64,000 bases of DNA, taken from Symbiodinium sp. CCMP2592. Lineage: Eukaryota; Sar; Dinophyceae; Suessiales; Symbiodiniaceae. The DNA lies in assembly GCA_905221615.1 (NCBI GenBank), contig CAJNDT010006002.1, positions 408,501-472,500 of the forward strand, given 5' to 3'. The notes under the pieces are model-generated. The model was not told the origin of the DNA and did no database searches. It worked only from the letters and a program-made list of their open reading frames with translations. Positions 1 to 11,233 of the stretch are shown here, in pieces; position 1 is the stretch's first letter, and the number at the start of each line of letters is the position of its first letter. A program made the position numbers and the translations under genes.

Positions 1-77
1 AAAAGAGAGAAGGGGAGGGAAGGGGAGAGGGATGGGAAGGGCTGTTGCCGGCAACACATCGGGTATTAGATCTCGGA

Positions 78-385
78 TGCAGGCCTTAGCCCCGGTACAA
101 ACCGGTACAACCGGTACAAGTTGTACCGGTCTTCTCCTGGAACCTTGGAAGGGTCCCCCCGGTACAAACCGGTACAACCGGTACAACTTGTACCGGGGGA
201 ATCCAAGATTCCAAGATTCCAAGATTGCTGCGAACTCTTTCTCGGAATCTTGGATACCGGAGCCCATCCAGTTCCAGGATTCCAAAAAAGACTCCGCAGC
301 AATCTTGGAATCTTGGAATCTTGGATTCCCCCGGTACAACTTGTACCGGTTGTACCGGTTTGTACCGGGGCTAAGGGGCCAAGGC
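78..385. repeat. GGTACAA foldback element
   Basis: This is a nested inverted repeat. The left end (about 82-131) carries three GGTACAA units after CCTTAGCCCC, and the right end (about 332-378) is its reverse complement, reading into GGGGCTAAGG. Inner arms rich in ATCCAAGATTCC (about 185-225) pair with GGAATCTTGGAATC copies at about 303-330. A second GGTACAA block sits at 159-198. No protein is supported: the open frames here are by-products of the repeats. The structure suggests a foldback or MITE-like mobile element. Confidence 0.7.
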
Positions 386-420
386 CTGTACCCACTATCT
401 TTGGAGCGGAGTTTGCCCAA

Positions 421-627
421 CCATGTGTGTGTGTGTGTCTGCTAAATGTTGTGGTATTCACGTAGGAAGACACACATACAGACGACATGAAGAACAAACA
501 AACGGGGATGGCACACGAAGAGCTGGAAACAGACAGAAAGCGTGGATCTTTGGGGGGGGGGTACCATATATATATATATATATATATATTATGTATCATC
601 TATGGTATATTATACTATCATAAATAA

Positions 628-674
<47 letters not shown>

Positions 675-680
675 CACACA
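421..680. repeat. TG and TA microsatellites
   Basis: A short TG run lies at about 423-438. Two (TA)n tracts lie at about 567-590 and 630-680, separated by AT-rich DNA. A run of nine G lies at about 551-559. No gene is seen from 400 to 880. Confidence 0.85.
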
Positions 681-1236
681 CTTCACATAGGAACCTCCCA
701 ACCAAACCGGACGCAACGCAACTTTCCGTTGGCCTAGCGACAAAGGCAAAATACTAAGAACACAACACACATAAACCCTACTAAATCCGAGCAGCCCGAG
801 GAAAAGAACTCTGACCTCAATCGCAAGACCCAAAAAAAACCGAAAACCTCAACTGTGAACCAAGAACTCCGTCCGGGCTGGGTGCCGGCTGTGGAGTCGT
901 CAGACTTCCAAAAAGCCCCCGGGCTCCAGATGGGTGGGATCTGCCTGTGGCTTAGGGTTTAAGTTCAGGGCCTAAGGTTAGGGTCTGGGGCTTAGGTTTG
1001 TCGAACAAGGCTTAGTGAGGAGAGCTTAGGGTTTCGGGCTTGGGGGTTTAGAGCTTAAGCACAAAACTGTTCCCGACATCCTTAGAAACACGATCCTACC
1101 ACTTATAGGGTCTATATAAAGGGCGCGGGGTCAACATACGGCTTAAGGTTTCGGGCTATTGGGTATATGAGTGGTCTTTTATAGCATGGTCATATGCGTA
1201 CTTATATGGAGGCTATACTTCAGGGGTAATACGAAC

Positions 1237-2150
1237 CCTTCTCAAGCGGTCTGGCGAGGCAAGAGAAAGCACTGCGCACATCATCCGAGGGATCCTTGTT
1301 ACCTTGTTCATCTCAGGACATCCTGAACCCTAGGCCGTCAGAGGAAGCTGGAGGGAACGGCAAACCGCGCTGCTGGGCATGCTGAGATTGGGGAGGCATC
1401 CCAACAGAAAGTACGAAGATGCCCCCGCGAAGCCTAAAGCCTAACAGGCTAGGGAGTCTGGACTGCAATGAAACCCTGAACGCTCCCTCACAAGCCTTCC
1501 CGATCTCCCCTGTGCTCAGGCTGGGCAGTGACATGCTTGAAACACGTGAAACTCGCTCTGTTTATCATTCGTCGTGAGTTCATGGCCTTGCTTGATCCGT
1601 AAAACCATTAAAAGCGGCTGTAGCCAATCCGTGAGGGCTACAGGGAAGTTTTCGGCTTCGACTTCTGCAAAGCGAACGCCTGCCACGGCGAGGCTCCTTG
1701 CTCCTCGTCTGCAGAACATTAAAATCTGGCTTTGGGACTGGTCCCCAAAGAGCCAAATACTGCTTCATGTCAAAAATACACGTACCTTAAAATTACACAG
1801 AGCCCCATATTTATTGCGTAAGGCATACATTCCTGGATTTCGATTACGTAAGAGGTACCGGGCTCCCAGGGTTTCGGACTGGCAAAACGAAGCCTCCAAC
1901 CCAAAATCGAGAAACGAGACACAGGCACCACAGGACGACTTTCTGGGTTGCTACTCCAACCGCAAGCCCCGTTTCACAGTCCTACTTCTCAAAACTTGCT
2001 CGCAATGCCGTTCCGATTGGCGACTATTGGGGTTACTAGAGGGTTACTATCAGGGTATTGTAAGGATATTATAAGCATTGCATTCAGACAACAGCTCGTG
2101 CCATGCTTTTGATGGCTGGCGGTGACTTAAAAATCCATCTCCCTTCGTTA
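1237..2150. other. Conserved non-coding block of the duplicon
   Basis: This block aligns with about 32909-33850 with many substitutions and small indels. Shared pieces include CATCCGAGGGATCCTTGTT, GAAGATGCCCCCGCGAA, CTTCTGCAAAGCGAACGCC and CTCCTCGTCTGCAGAACA. Open frames on both strands are not conserved between the copies, so I do not call a protein. It may be an old UTR, a dead gene or a non-coding RNA; I cannot tell which. Confidence 0.6.
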
Positions 2151-2230
2151 ATTACATGCAATGTATAACATTAAATAAACAATAGCATATGCGTATGTAG
2201 TAGTATAGTGCATAAACATATACATGTGCG

Positions 2231-2255
2231 TAAAGCAAACATATACATGTACATG

Positions 2256-2317
<62 letters not shown>

Positions 2318-2359
2318 CATATACACATACATATACATACACACAGAAAAACAAAAACA

Positions 2360-2430
<71 letters not shown>

Positions 2431-2431
2431 A

Positions 2432-2480
<49 letters not shown>

Positions 2481-2545
2481 AACATGTACATATACATATA
2501 TATATATATACATATACATATACATATACGTATACATAAACATAA

Positions 2546-2623
<78 letters not shown>

Positions 2624-2642
2624 GCATATGCATATGCATATG

Positions 2643-2692
<50 letters not shown>

Positions 2693-2705
2693 AATACAAA
2701 TACAA

Positions 2706-2802
<97 letters not shown>

Positions 2803-2805
2803 CAG
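2231..2805. repeat. ATACAT hexanucleotide satellite (about 570 bp)
   Basis: The unit ATACAT (TATACA) is repeated almost without break, with minor variants (ATACAA, ATGCAT, AAACAT) and one interruption of AAAACAAAAACAAT near 2347. All six frames are open because the repeat lacks stop codons, so the Met-Tyr, Val-Tyr and Ile-His type polypeptides are artefacts. Copy B has CA/TA-rich DNA, but no such pure array, in the corresponding interval. Confidence 0.95.
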
Positions 2806-2944
2806 AATAGTACGCCATGGCAGTGTGCGTTTGCGAGAGTCGTGTTTTGGATGAGTTTTGGTGATCCGGAGTGTTATTCTTATGTCGCATGTTATACTCA
2901 AGAGCTTTTATTAGCTTTGTCATGAGTAATAGACTTTCAATAGA

Positions 2945-5000
2945 CGGTCCCTTTTCAAAGAACTAAAGCCATGGCCCCAAGGTGTTGGTACAGTGGTTTA
3001 GATACCCCGGGTGGGTAGCAAAAAAAACAAAAAAATGACCCTATAGGGCCTGCTTTTGAAAAAAAAACAACATGTTTTTTGCCACACCCTCCCCCCCCAA
3101 GGGCCTTTGGAGGCCTCTCCGAGGTCTCTCCGAGGCCTTTGAAAGCTGGAGGACGCAAGTCTCTCTACTCAAAGCCTCGGCCGTGGCCGTGGCATTCCAG
3201 TTCCCGCTCCACTCGCTCATCTTACATGAAAGAGGTATGGATGGGCAGGAAGTTCTCACGCCGTGACTCAGGGTGACATGGCCTCCCAATCCCAACGAAC
3301 CAAATCCTTTCAAGGGTGGCGAACCTGAAACCTCTATTGAAAGTGGTGATCGGTTATCCAGAATTCAAGACCTAGTAGACAACATTGGGCCATCATGAGA
3401 AGGCTTGACGACATTGGACCATCATCCGAAGGCTTCGACAGTAGACAATGAATGAGTCGCAACATGTTACAAGCCATCACAAACTTCCACATCTAGGACA
3501 GTACATATATTCTACACATATTTATATATCTTTATAGGTTTGTACCTATACCTATATGTAGGCTCATACAGGCGAATGATGGCATGCACCCGAGTCCCGT
3601 ACTGTATCACCACAAGACGGAAGTAATAAAATATTTTCCTGGGCCCGAAGCTCCAAATGATGAGCAATCTGTTCCCCAAAAGCAAAAAATATATCCATCA
3701 TGACGGGTTCCTTGATGTGGGTGGTGCTGAAACCTAGAAACCACCAAACCAAGACTAATTCAAAACAGCTCAACATGAGATGTACGAACCCAGCACTCGG
3801 CAAGGAGGGATAGATGACACATGGCTCGGTTCCCGAAATTCATGACCTTCAGCGGGGTATGGTTGAAACATGTAGATAGGCGGAAAAAACGTGAAAATTA
3901 GGGATCCCGGGTTCCCACAATCCATGTCCCGAACAGAGTGAGTGGTGTGGATAGGTTGTTAAACATCCCAATATGAAGATTTAGGCATTGAAAACCGTAG
4001 TTTCAGAATAAGAAGATGGGTGGCCAACCCAAAAGCCCTTGAGGGGATGATCTGTTCCGCCAAACACATAACCGAACTTAGGGCATTGCTCACATAAATT
4101 TTAGACGTGCGGCAAATCCTCAATCTTAGACCTGGTCAAACCGATGCAATAAAAGGGATACGTGGTTCGACGTACCGATCTCCCCCAAACCCATAAATCT
4201 AGAATGAGTGATTGGCGCAGAAAAATGAAACCTATCAGTAAGGGGATATTTGCTTCGAAAGCCAACATGAAACACCAAACCCTACACAAGGTGATTGGGC
4301 CTCCAAACCCTCGCAGGGAGAGTCGGGTAAGCTATGGGGTACACCCAGATCCTCGAAGGAAGTGCTGGGCGGCAAACCATTGGTTCTTTCTAAAGATGCA
4401 TAGAACTTCGAAATCGAGAAAATCACAGGGGCATAGTTAGCAACTGTAGCCCGTGTGCAAACAAGGGTTGGATGGGTGGCGAAATCACAATTCTATCCTC
4501 AAAGCTGTGATTGGTTTGGTTTTTCCAAACATGTCACGTCGTAGTATGTTTGCTCCCCCCAATCCGAGGCTTCTCCAAAACACGATGGGTGGCAAACCTT
4601 AAGCAACTTAGAAGGTGACGGGCCGCCAGAACTTTACACCCCACAGGAAGTCCCCGATTACTTCGCGGTTCTACGTATCTGTGATGGTCTGTCTGTCAGT
4701 ATGTTCGTCCGGCGAGACCCCTGCAGCCTATGCTACTTCCGTTTTCGTACACAAACTAACATGAGTATAAACAGGAGTATACGCACACAAACATGCACAC
4801 GTACATGTCGAGGCATACAAAAAGCCTGGGAAGTCTTCCCACCACCACAATAAGTCCTTTTCAAGATGCATGGAACCCCAAATGCAACGAACCTACACGG
4901 GCATTGTTAGCAACAGTAGGGCGAGTGCATAAGTGCAAGTATTTTACGACACAAGGCATGGTTCATTTGTCATATGAATGAGTTTGCAATACTACAAATC
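2945..5000. repeat. Degenerate GATG-TGGGTGGC repeat region
   Basis: No gene is seen. At 3019-3110, poly(A) tracts and a poly(T)/poly(C) tract form a loose inverted repeat (GGTAGCAAAAAAAAC against GTTTTTTGCCACACC). From about 3300 to 4700 a degenerate unit recurs, with a core like GATGGGTGGCAAACC followed by CTTAGA- or CTCAAA-type sequence (about 4014, 4362, 4467, 4586). The same core and order recur at 21.6-23.5 kb. I read this as an old tandem or dispersed repeat. Confidence 0.55.
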
Positions 5001-5104
5001 TATGCATAAAAACTGGAAATCAGTCTGGAAACGTACATATTAGGTGATGATGCCAGCAAAAACACGAGGGAAAATTACTGGTTTCGTGGGAAACCCACAC
5101 CGCC

Positions 5105-5660
5105 ACATAAATATATATATATATATATACAAACACAAATACATACACATACGCATGTACATGTACTTGTACAAAAACATGTACATGTACTTATGCATAT
5201 ATATGTATATATATATATATGTACCAATACATACACATATACATACACATGCACATACACATAGACATATACATATACATAGACATATACATACACATAT
5301 GCATATACGTATGCATATGCATGTACATATACACATACACATGCATCTACATACACATGCAGACACAAATACTTCATAATGCATCCACATATACTAGGAC
5401 CTGTACCTATGCCTGAGCCCATAACAAAAAAAACTCATGCACAGACATACACACACGCACACATACACGTGTACAGACGTATAAACACACACACACACAC
5501 ACACACACTCCCATATACACGTACAATCACGTAAACATACATGTACCAGGACACATACTCACGTCACACATATGCCATCATATGCCTACACATGCATATA
5601 CACATAAACAGACACGTACACATCAACGCACTCAGACACACCACACATACACATGCACGT
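5105..5660. repeat. CA/TA-rich microsatellite region
   Basis: This region has ATACAC, ACATAT and CACA runs, a (CA)n tract at about 5486-5508 and several CATGTACATG-type palindromes. The matching interval of copy B (about 33895-35205) is also CA/TA rich. Open frames here are compositional. From 5661 to 6067 there is only the 3' flank of the TPR gene, partly conserved with 35262-35537 (CAGAATGCTT and TACCAGACCAGCAG). Confidence 0.8.
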
Positions 5661-6067
5661 CTTTCGATATTGCCGTCATACAGAATGCTTATGTTATCAA
5701 AGCAACCACGGCTGATGTCTGCTGGCGCACCTTAGGGCTCCTCCACAAACGTAGGAGCCTTACTAACTTGAACAGGGTTCTGGTGTACATTTATAGTGAA
5801 ATTATAGAAGCACTCTAATAAGATATATACTAGGAACTCTGCCCAACGATACCGGGCCTGAGTTCTGTTACAGCGCAGTGTGCTATATCATATCGCTGTA
5901 CCAGACCAGCAGCAGATCAAAAGGTTGCTATTCCATACCTTAAACTACCATGACCTACTTTTTGGCAGGATCTTGTTACAAACCTTTATTTTGGAATTTG
6001 GAGGGACCCCACAAAAAACTAGCTTGTTCTAGTTCAAGGTACAATACTAGAATACCGTGCAGGCTGT

Positions 6068-7660
6068 TCACTGGACTGTGCTCTTCTTCTCGGCGCCGCC
6101 TCCAGGACTACCCGCTCTGCGATTTCGGTTCAGGAGTGTTGCCGGCTCGGACCGCTCTCGGCATTCCACAAGACGAGCTAGTTGGCTTTGGCTAGACTGC
6201 GTCTGGGCATGGCCCGGGCCCAGCACTTCTACTTGGGCATCCAGGACGTGCTGGCAAACTCGTATTGCCTCCTCGGTTCTGCCTAAGTCATGCAAGCATT
6301 CTGCCATGTTTCCTTGATAAAAGAGCGTAGCCCAGTGGCGTGCTCCCAGGGTCTCAATCTGAGCAGCCAGGACCTCTTGGTTCATCTGCAGTGCCTCGTC
6401 GCGCTTGCCCATACGCCTGAGAGTGACTGCCATGTTTCCTTGTGCCAAGAGCGTTTTCGGGTGGCGTGCTCCCAGTGCCTCAGTCCGAGCAGCCAGGACC
6501 TCTTGCTCCATTTGCAGCGCCTCCTCGAACCTGCCCAGACTGAAAAGAGTCATTGCCATGATTCCTTGCGCTTGGAGCGTGTCCGGGTGGCGTGCCCCAA
6601 GAGCCTCAGTCCGAGCAACAATAACCTCTTGCCCCATCTGCAGCGCCTCGTCATGTCTGCCCAGTTGTTGGAAAGTGACTGTCAGTATTTCTTGCGCTGC
6701 GAGAGTGTCTGCGTGGCGTGCTCCCAGAGCCTCAGTCCGAGCAGCCAGGACCTCTTTCTCCATCTGCAACGCCTCCTCGAACCTGCCCAGACTCTTGAGG
6801 GTGCTTGCCATGTTTCCTTGCACTTGGAGCGTGTCCAGGTGGCGTGCTCCCAGAACCTCAGTCAAAGCAGCCAGCACCTGTTGCATCTGCAGAGCTTCCT
6901 CATACCTGCCCAGCCTCTGGAGAGTGATTGCCACGTTTGCTTGCACTCTGAGCGTGTCCGGGTGACGTGCTCCCCAAACCTCAGTCCGACCAGCCAGGGC
7001 CTCTTGGTACATCTGCAGCGCCTCCTCATGCCTGCCCAGACTAAAGAAAGTCATTGCCACGTTTGCTTGCGCCTGGATCGTGTGCGGGTGTTGTGCTCCC
7101 AGAACCTCAGCCCGAGCAGCCAGGACCTCTTGTTGCATCTGCAGCGCTTCCTCATGCTTGCCCACTTGGTTCAGATCGCAAGCAATGTTTCCTTGCATTG
7201 AGAGCGTGTCCATGTGGCTTGCGCCCAAAATCTCAGTGAAGGCAGCCAGGACCTTTTGTTCTATCTGCAGCGCCTCCTCTTGCCTGCCCAGACTCTTGAG
7301 ACTGGCTGCCATGTTTGATTGCGCTTTGAGGGTGTGCGGATGGCTTGCTCCAAAAGCCTCGATAAACGCAGGCAGGAACTCCTGTTCAACCTGCAGCGCC
7401 TCCTCATGCCTTTCCAGGTTAATCAGAATCATGGCAACGTTAGCTTTTGCTAAGAGCGTGTCCGGGTGGCTTGCTCCCGGAGCCTCTGTCCAAGCAGCCA
7501 AGACCTCGTGTTGAATCTGTAAGGCCTCCTCATACCTGCCCAGCTGTACGAATGTGAGTGCCAGACTTTGTTTTAGTCCCAGCTCCCACGAGTGCCGTTC
7601 ACTGAGGATGGCCTGGACGAGGCGAAGACGCAGCTGCAGGAAGCAGGCCTCAGCCTCCAA
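6068..7660 (-). CDS. TPR-repeat protein, copy A (kinesin-light-chain-like repeats)
   Basis: The protein has eleven tandem 42-residue repeats with the pattern LGRxEEALQMxQEVLAARTEALGARHPDTL. This is the TPR arrangement seen in kinesin light chain and nephrocystin-3-like proteins, and it normally forms a helical protein-binding scaffold. A tail LARLVECRERSEPATLLNRN follows the last repeat. The repeats are well diverged from each other, and repeat 6 is one residue short. The start is uncertain: 7660 is a TTG, and no in-frame ATG lies between the upstream stop (about 7703) and the first repeat. The frame is therefore probably a 3' exon beginning near 7654 after an AG acceptor and joined to the membrane-protein exon upstream (7773-9208). 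The stop is TGA at 6068-6070. Partner and pathway are unknown. The TPR assignment is firm; cellular role is not inferable. Confidence 0.85.
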   Translation of the reverse strand: MEAEACFLQLRLRLVQAILSERHSWELGLKQSLALTFVQLGRYEEALQIQHEVLAAWTEAPGASHPDTLLAKANVAMILINLERHEEALQVEQEFLPAFIEAFGASHPHTLKAQSNMAASLKSLGRQEEALQIEQKVLAAFTEILGASHMDTLSMQGNIACDLNQVGKHEEALQMQQEVLAARAEVLGAQHPHTIQAQANVAMTFFSLGRHEEALQMYQEALAGRTEVWGARHPDTLRVQANVAITLQRLGRYEEALQMQQVLAALTEVLGARHLDTLQVQGNMASTLKSLGRFEEALQMEKEVLAARTEALGARHADTLAAQEILTVTFQQLGRHDEALQMGQEVIVARTEALGARHPDTLQAQGIMAMTLFSLGRFEEALQMEQEVLAARTEALGARHPKTLLAQGNMAVTLRRMGKRDEALQMNQEVLAAQIETLGARHWATLFYQGNMAECLHDLGRTEEAIRVCQHVLDAQVEVLGPGHAQTQSSQSQLARLVECRERSEPATLLNRNRRAGSPGGGAEKKSTVQ

Positions 7661-7772
7661 GGAAACCCAAACAGAGGCTTCTAGAGATGGTGCGAAGTGT
7701 CAGGAGTCAGGGTGACTTAATGAGTATTTAAGTTCGGTTGAGGGCAACGTCGTGGGTCCTGGGAGTCCATGT

Positions 7773-9208
7773 CTAGTCAGTGCGAGCGGCTTTCGTCCCT
7801 TGCCCGGCCTCCCAGGCCTCCACGTGTCGCTGCTCGTCCTCGAGCACGGCTGCTCGAAGAGCAAGGCAGGCGATGATTTTTATGCAGCTCACCCCGATGA
7901 AGAGAAACTGCATTGTGGAGCCGCCATACACAATAACAAAAAGGGACTGCAGCAATGCTTGGGGCAGGTCTTCCGTAAGTGCCACAGCAAGCTTCGCAGG
8001 CGAGGTCTGGTCATCCAGAAAACTCAGTTTCCGGTGCAGGATGGCTTGCACCGGGGACAGCTGCTTCAGAAGGTCGTGCGAGTGGAAAGCTTGCATGTAG
8101 GCACCGGAAATGAAAAGCACCAGCACGCCCAAGGTGGCCAAGATGTAGCCGAAGTACGACTGCGTGGCCACCGCCAGCCCAATGAAGAGCCAGTCCTTGA
8201 ACACATCGAGAGGCTCCCCCAGGATGGGCAGCACCGCCTGAATTATTGGGTAGCCCAGCGAGGGCACCGCACAGTCGCTCGGAAGGCAGACCACAAGGCC
8301 AGCTGCTTGAATAAAGTAGATCGGCAGCATGATCAGCACCCAGAACTCGTAGACCTCCCAGCAGAGGCCGTCATGGGCATCCAGGCGACCTGTGGCTGAA
8401 GATAACAATGCCAAGGTGGCGCAGAAGATATGCAAGACCAGCTGCCAGAAGACCCGGTGCCAACAGAAGCCCTGACCACGTTCGTTCTCTTCGTTTCGGG
8501 GCTCATGAACTGGCAGCGGGGTGAAGCTGGGCGGCGTTTCTGACCGCATCCAAGCGGCCAGCCTGCGGCCCTCCCTCCCAAAGCGCGTCAGCAGCTCCCC
8601 AAGCACAAAGAAAACGAAGATCAGCCACAAGATCGAAGATAGTAGTAGTCAAACCTCTGCTCCTGCTCACTTTTGCTAAGCTGGCTCCCAGCGTGCAAGG
8701 GAAGTGCGTGCTCAGGCCGATCGAACAAGTGCACGCAGCTTTCCAGCCGTCTCCAGTCCAACAGCAAAGAGATGTTCATCTTCGCTGCGGCCCAGGGCGA
8801 TGCGAACGCTGCAGCCACCATAGCTGAGAGACCACTCAGAACCAGAACGATTGATTCAGCGCCGCTATCAAAAGACTCCCTCAATCGACATCCTGCTGCC
8901 GCCACACTCCAAAGAAAGGCGAACGGCGGCACAGTTGCAATCCATATGACGAGGAAGAGCAAAACTTCGAGCAGCAAGTGCCAAGCCAAAGTCGCCCACT
9001 TGACTGTGCAGGCCGGCACCTTGACCAGGTTTGGAACAGCCGGGAGGAAGGCCACGGCCCTCTTGGCCTCAGCAAGGCTGCTTTCTTCTAGGCTCTGCGA
9101 GCCGAGGAGCCGCCTCGTAGGCTGGTCCATTTTTCCGGCCGAGAGCAGAACCAGTAGCCCGGAACAGGCCAGGAGCACGAGTACGAGGAGCCGGGACGGT
9201 GAGATCAT
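7773..9208 (-). pseudogene. Polytopic membrane protein, copy A, frameshifted
   Basis: This is a paralogue of the intact frame at 37285-38793. The first part (ATG at 9208, down to about 8640) encodes an N-terminal hydrophobic segment, two or three further membrane segments, and reads DYYY before running into a stop. The second part (about 8640-7773, another frame) resumes with LWLIF and continues through the conserved EDLPQALLQ motif. At the junction copy A has one base fewer than copy B (17 against 18 nt between the shared GACTACTAC and the end of ATCTTGTGG). So a one-base deletion near 8640 breaks the gene, unless it is a sequencing error. Copy A also reads VPACTVKWATLAW where copy B reads PATLAW. 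It ends shortly after AWEAG, without the tail seen in copy B. Confidence 0.75.
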
Positions 9209-10405
9209 GGCTCAGGCGGAGGAGGCACAGCAAAGCTCGAGTCCTAAAATCCGCGGACGCCCACGGGTGCTGCAACATCAACACATCTATGAGGGCTCTG
9301 GGTATCATTCTGCAGAGCAATTCGTGGCATGCCCAATGCTTTTGATCTGTTGCTGATGCTCTGTTAAGCATGTTGCGTCTGCTGGGAGGGCTGTGTGGAC
9401 GGCGGCAACAGCGCAAGGAGTTCACTCTTCTACCCGCGGCAATGTCGCATGGCTTCTATGCCCTGTACTGGTGGTATGACATGGCTGCTAGGCTATAGTT
9501 GTACGACATTCTGCAGCAGCACAGCGCTCCAGGATACCCAAATCCCGAAAACTGAGGGCACAGGCAGCGAGTGCCATCGGCCCCCGCCTACGGCACGAAG
9601 CATGCAAGCCCTCCCTCGATCATTTGGCCCCTCATTGAAGAAAACGACGGAGCCACATGCTTTAGGATCACATGCGATACTCAAGTTATTCGTCTCATTG
9701 TCATACTCGCGACCTTGGCCACATGACACGGCACAGGATCTTAGCAATGTCCTGCTTCTGATAACTTGATGAAAACTACAGCCTTAACGCACGAGCGACC
9801 CGAAGCAGCTACCGGACGACACCAGCCTGCAAAGCGATGGCCTTGCTGAGGAGGTGCTCCTTCACGCTGTTGGCACTGTATGTAATGCTTCAGCTTGGGC
9901 CTCAGGCTGCACCCCGTCTTACACTCCTTCTGGGGCTTTGCCTCGCGCTCCTTTCTCATCAGGGCGTATTGGGCTAAGTCGACGCATGCCTCCAATTGGG
10001 GACCCTGTGGTCTGCATCGGAACAGCTGAGAGGACTAGCGAAAACATCTGGACCACCCTGGGTTGCCATCTCTCCCTATGCTTAAGCCCCAAACCGTTTT
10101 GGTAGTGGAGATCTTAACAAGAGCAACAAACCAGGGACCTTATCGCGGGCTAGAACTGCAGATTTCTTCAAATTCGGGATACCCTACTTCGCCATAGTAG
10201 CAGTAAGGCGCCAAATAGGAATTGAGGGCCTACTGCGGTCCACTCTCTTCTAAGACTCCATGTTTGATCAGACTCCGAAATGCCCAAAACTAGCACCTCT
10301 ATGTCTTCGTGCTCTTCTTTTCATTGCGGGACCTTGAAACGAAAGCCCTAACACCGAAACCTGTAAGACCAACCCCCAAACCAAGAAGCCCTGCACCTCA
10401 ATATA
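9209..10405. other. Upstream flank of copy A genes, conserved with copy B
   Basis: There is no supported ORF. The stretch aligns with 38794-39890 (GGGAGGGCTGTGTGGACGGC, CCTTGGCCACATGACA, CCTGCAAAGCGATGGCC, ACCAGGGACCTTATCG), with moderate divergence and indels. Conservation upstream of a minus-strand gene suggests promoter or 5' UTR, but no recognisable core element stands out. Confidence 0.55.
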
Positions 10406-11233
10406 TCAGGAACCCTAAAGGTATTGGCAAATGTTTAGGCCCCTGTATTACACAGAACCAGATCCGAGAGCGCGAAACTCACGCTTTGCCTTTTTCATCG
10501 CCCCCCCTTGCCCAGTTTGTTGGGGGTCTTGTTTTGGAACTATAGGTCTAGGAATCAGGATTTAGGAGTTTAGGGGTTAGGAGGGCCTGGGTTTAGGGAT
10601 TAGGCGGTTGAAATGAAGTCCATGAAAATTTTGCTACAGGGTGTAAACTTCAAACGTGAGTCTCAGAATTTATTTTGGAGTTTGCAAGGAACCTAGAGGT
10701 TGAGGAGGATGTCTTGGATTTTGGACTAGGCTGGGGCCGAAGTGTTCAAGTCTAGCGATTCAGAGGTGTGGCATTCCTGCGAGTTTGGGACGCGCTTTGG
10801 GCGTCGAAAGTGCACGAACTTGGAACTACATGAGGGCTTCCAGGGCTTAGGGGGTTCTTGCATGTGGAGCTTGAGTGCGTTCAGCATTCGGGGCTCCAGC
10901 GATTTGAGGTTGTCGACGATAGCTCCACACTGCAGGGGAAGAGCTCGACAGGAACGCAGAAATGGAAGAAATGGTCATAGTACGAGTAATAGCAACAGTG
11001 ACAATAATAATGAGAAGAATGATAATGTGATGTAGTAGTAGTCGCAGCAGCAGCAGCAGGAGGAGGAGGAGTAGTAGTAGTGTAGTTACGTTCCGGTTTC
11101 AAAGGTTCCCAAATTTAGGGGTCGGATCTGGTAAACAGAGCGGCCACCTCGGAAGCTTTTGGACCCTTGGCCCCTCTCTCCTAAATCCGACCTGAGCCAA
11201 GCTAAAGCTACCCTGTTATAGAGCCGCGCAAGC

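Larger units (their letters stand above)
880..10405 (-). repeat. Duplicon copy A
   Basis: This segment is paralogous to 32605-39890 in the same orientation. Matching landmarks in order are: GTGCCGGCTGTGGAGTCGTC (about 884 and 32632); the AAGCGGTCTGGCGAGGCAAG block (about 1244 and 32915); CAGCCAATCCGT (about 1622 and 33346); the TPR gene; the membrane-protein gene; and the upstream flank down to ACCAACCCC and CCAAGAAGCC (about 10371 and 39830). Copy A is longer mainly because of 2.1-5.7 kb of microsatellite and degenerate-repeat DNA. Boundaries are approximate. Confidence 0.85.

Noticed and set aside
1574-2074. 166-codon plus-strand frame in duplicon A
   Set aside because: The aligned region of copy B (33300-33800) does not keep the frame, and no domain is visible.
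2148-2923. Frames of 200-249 codons across the ATACAT array
   Set aside because: Stop-free hexamer repeat; all products are dipeptide polymers.
421-5660. Short direct repeats suggestive of a CRISPR array (TA, CA and ATACAT tracts)
   Set aside because: No spacer-repeat regularity; these are simple microsatellites in a eukaryotic genome.
6290-7201. Long plus-strand frame opposite TPR copy A
   Set aside because: It is the antisense shadow of a 126-bp-periodic coding repeat. The repeat keeps other frames open, and the translation (Cys/Ser/Leu-rich repeats) matches no family.
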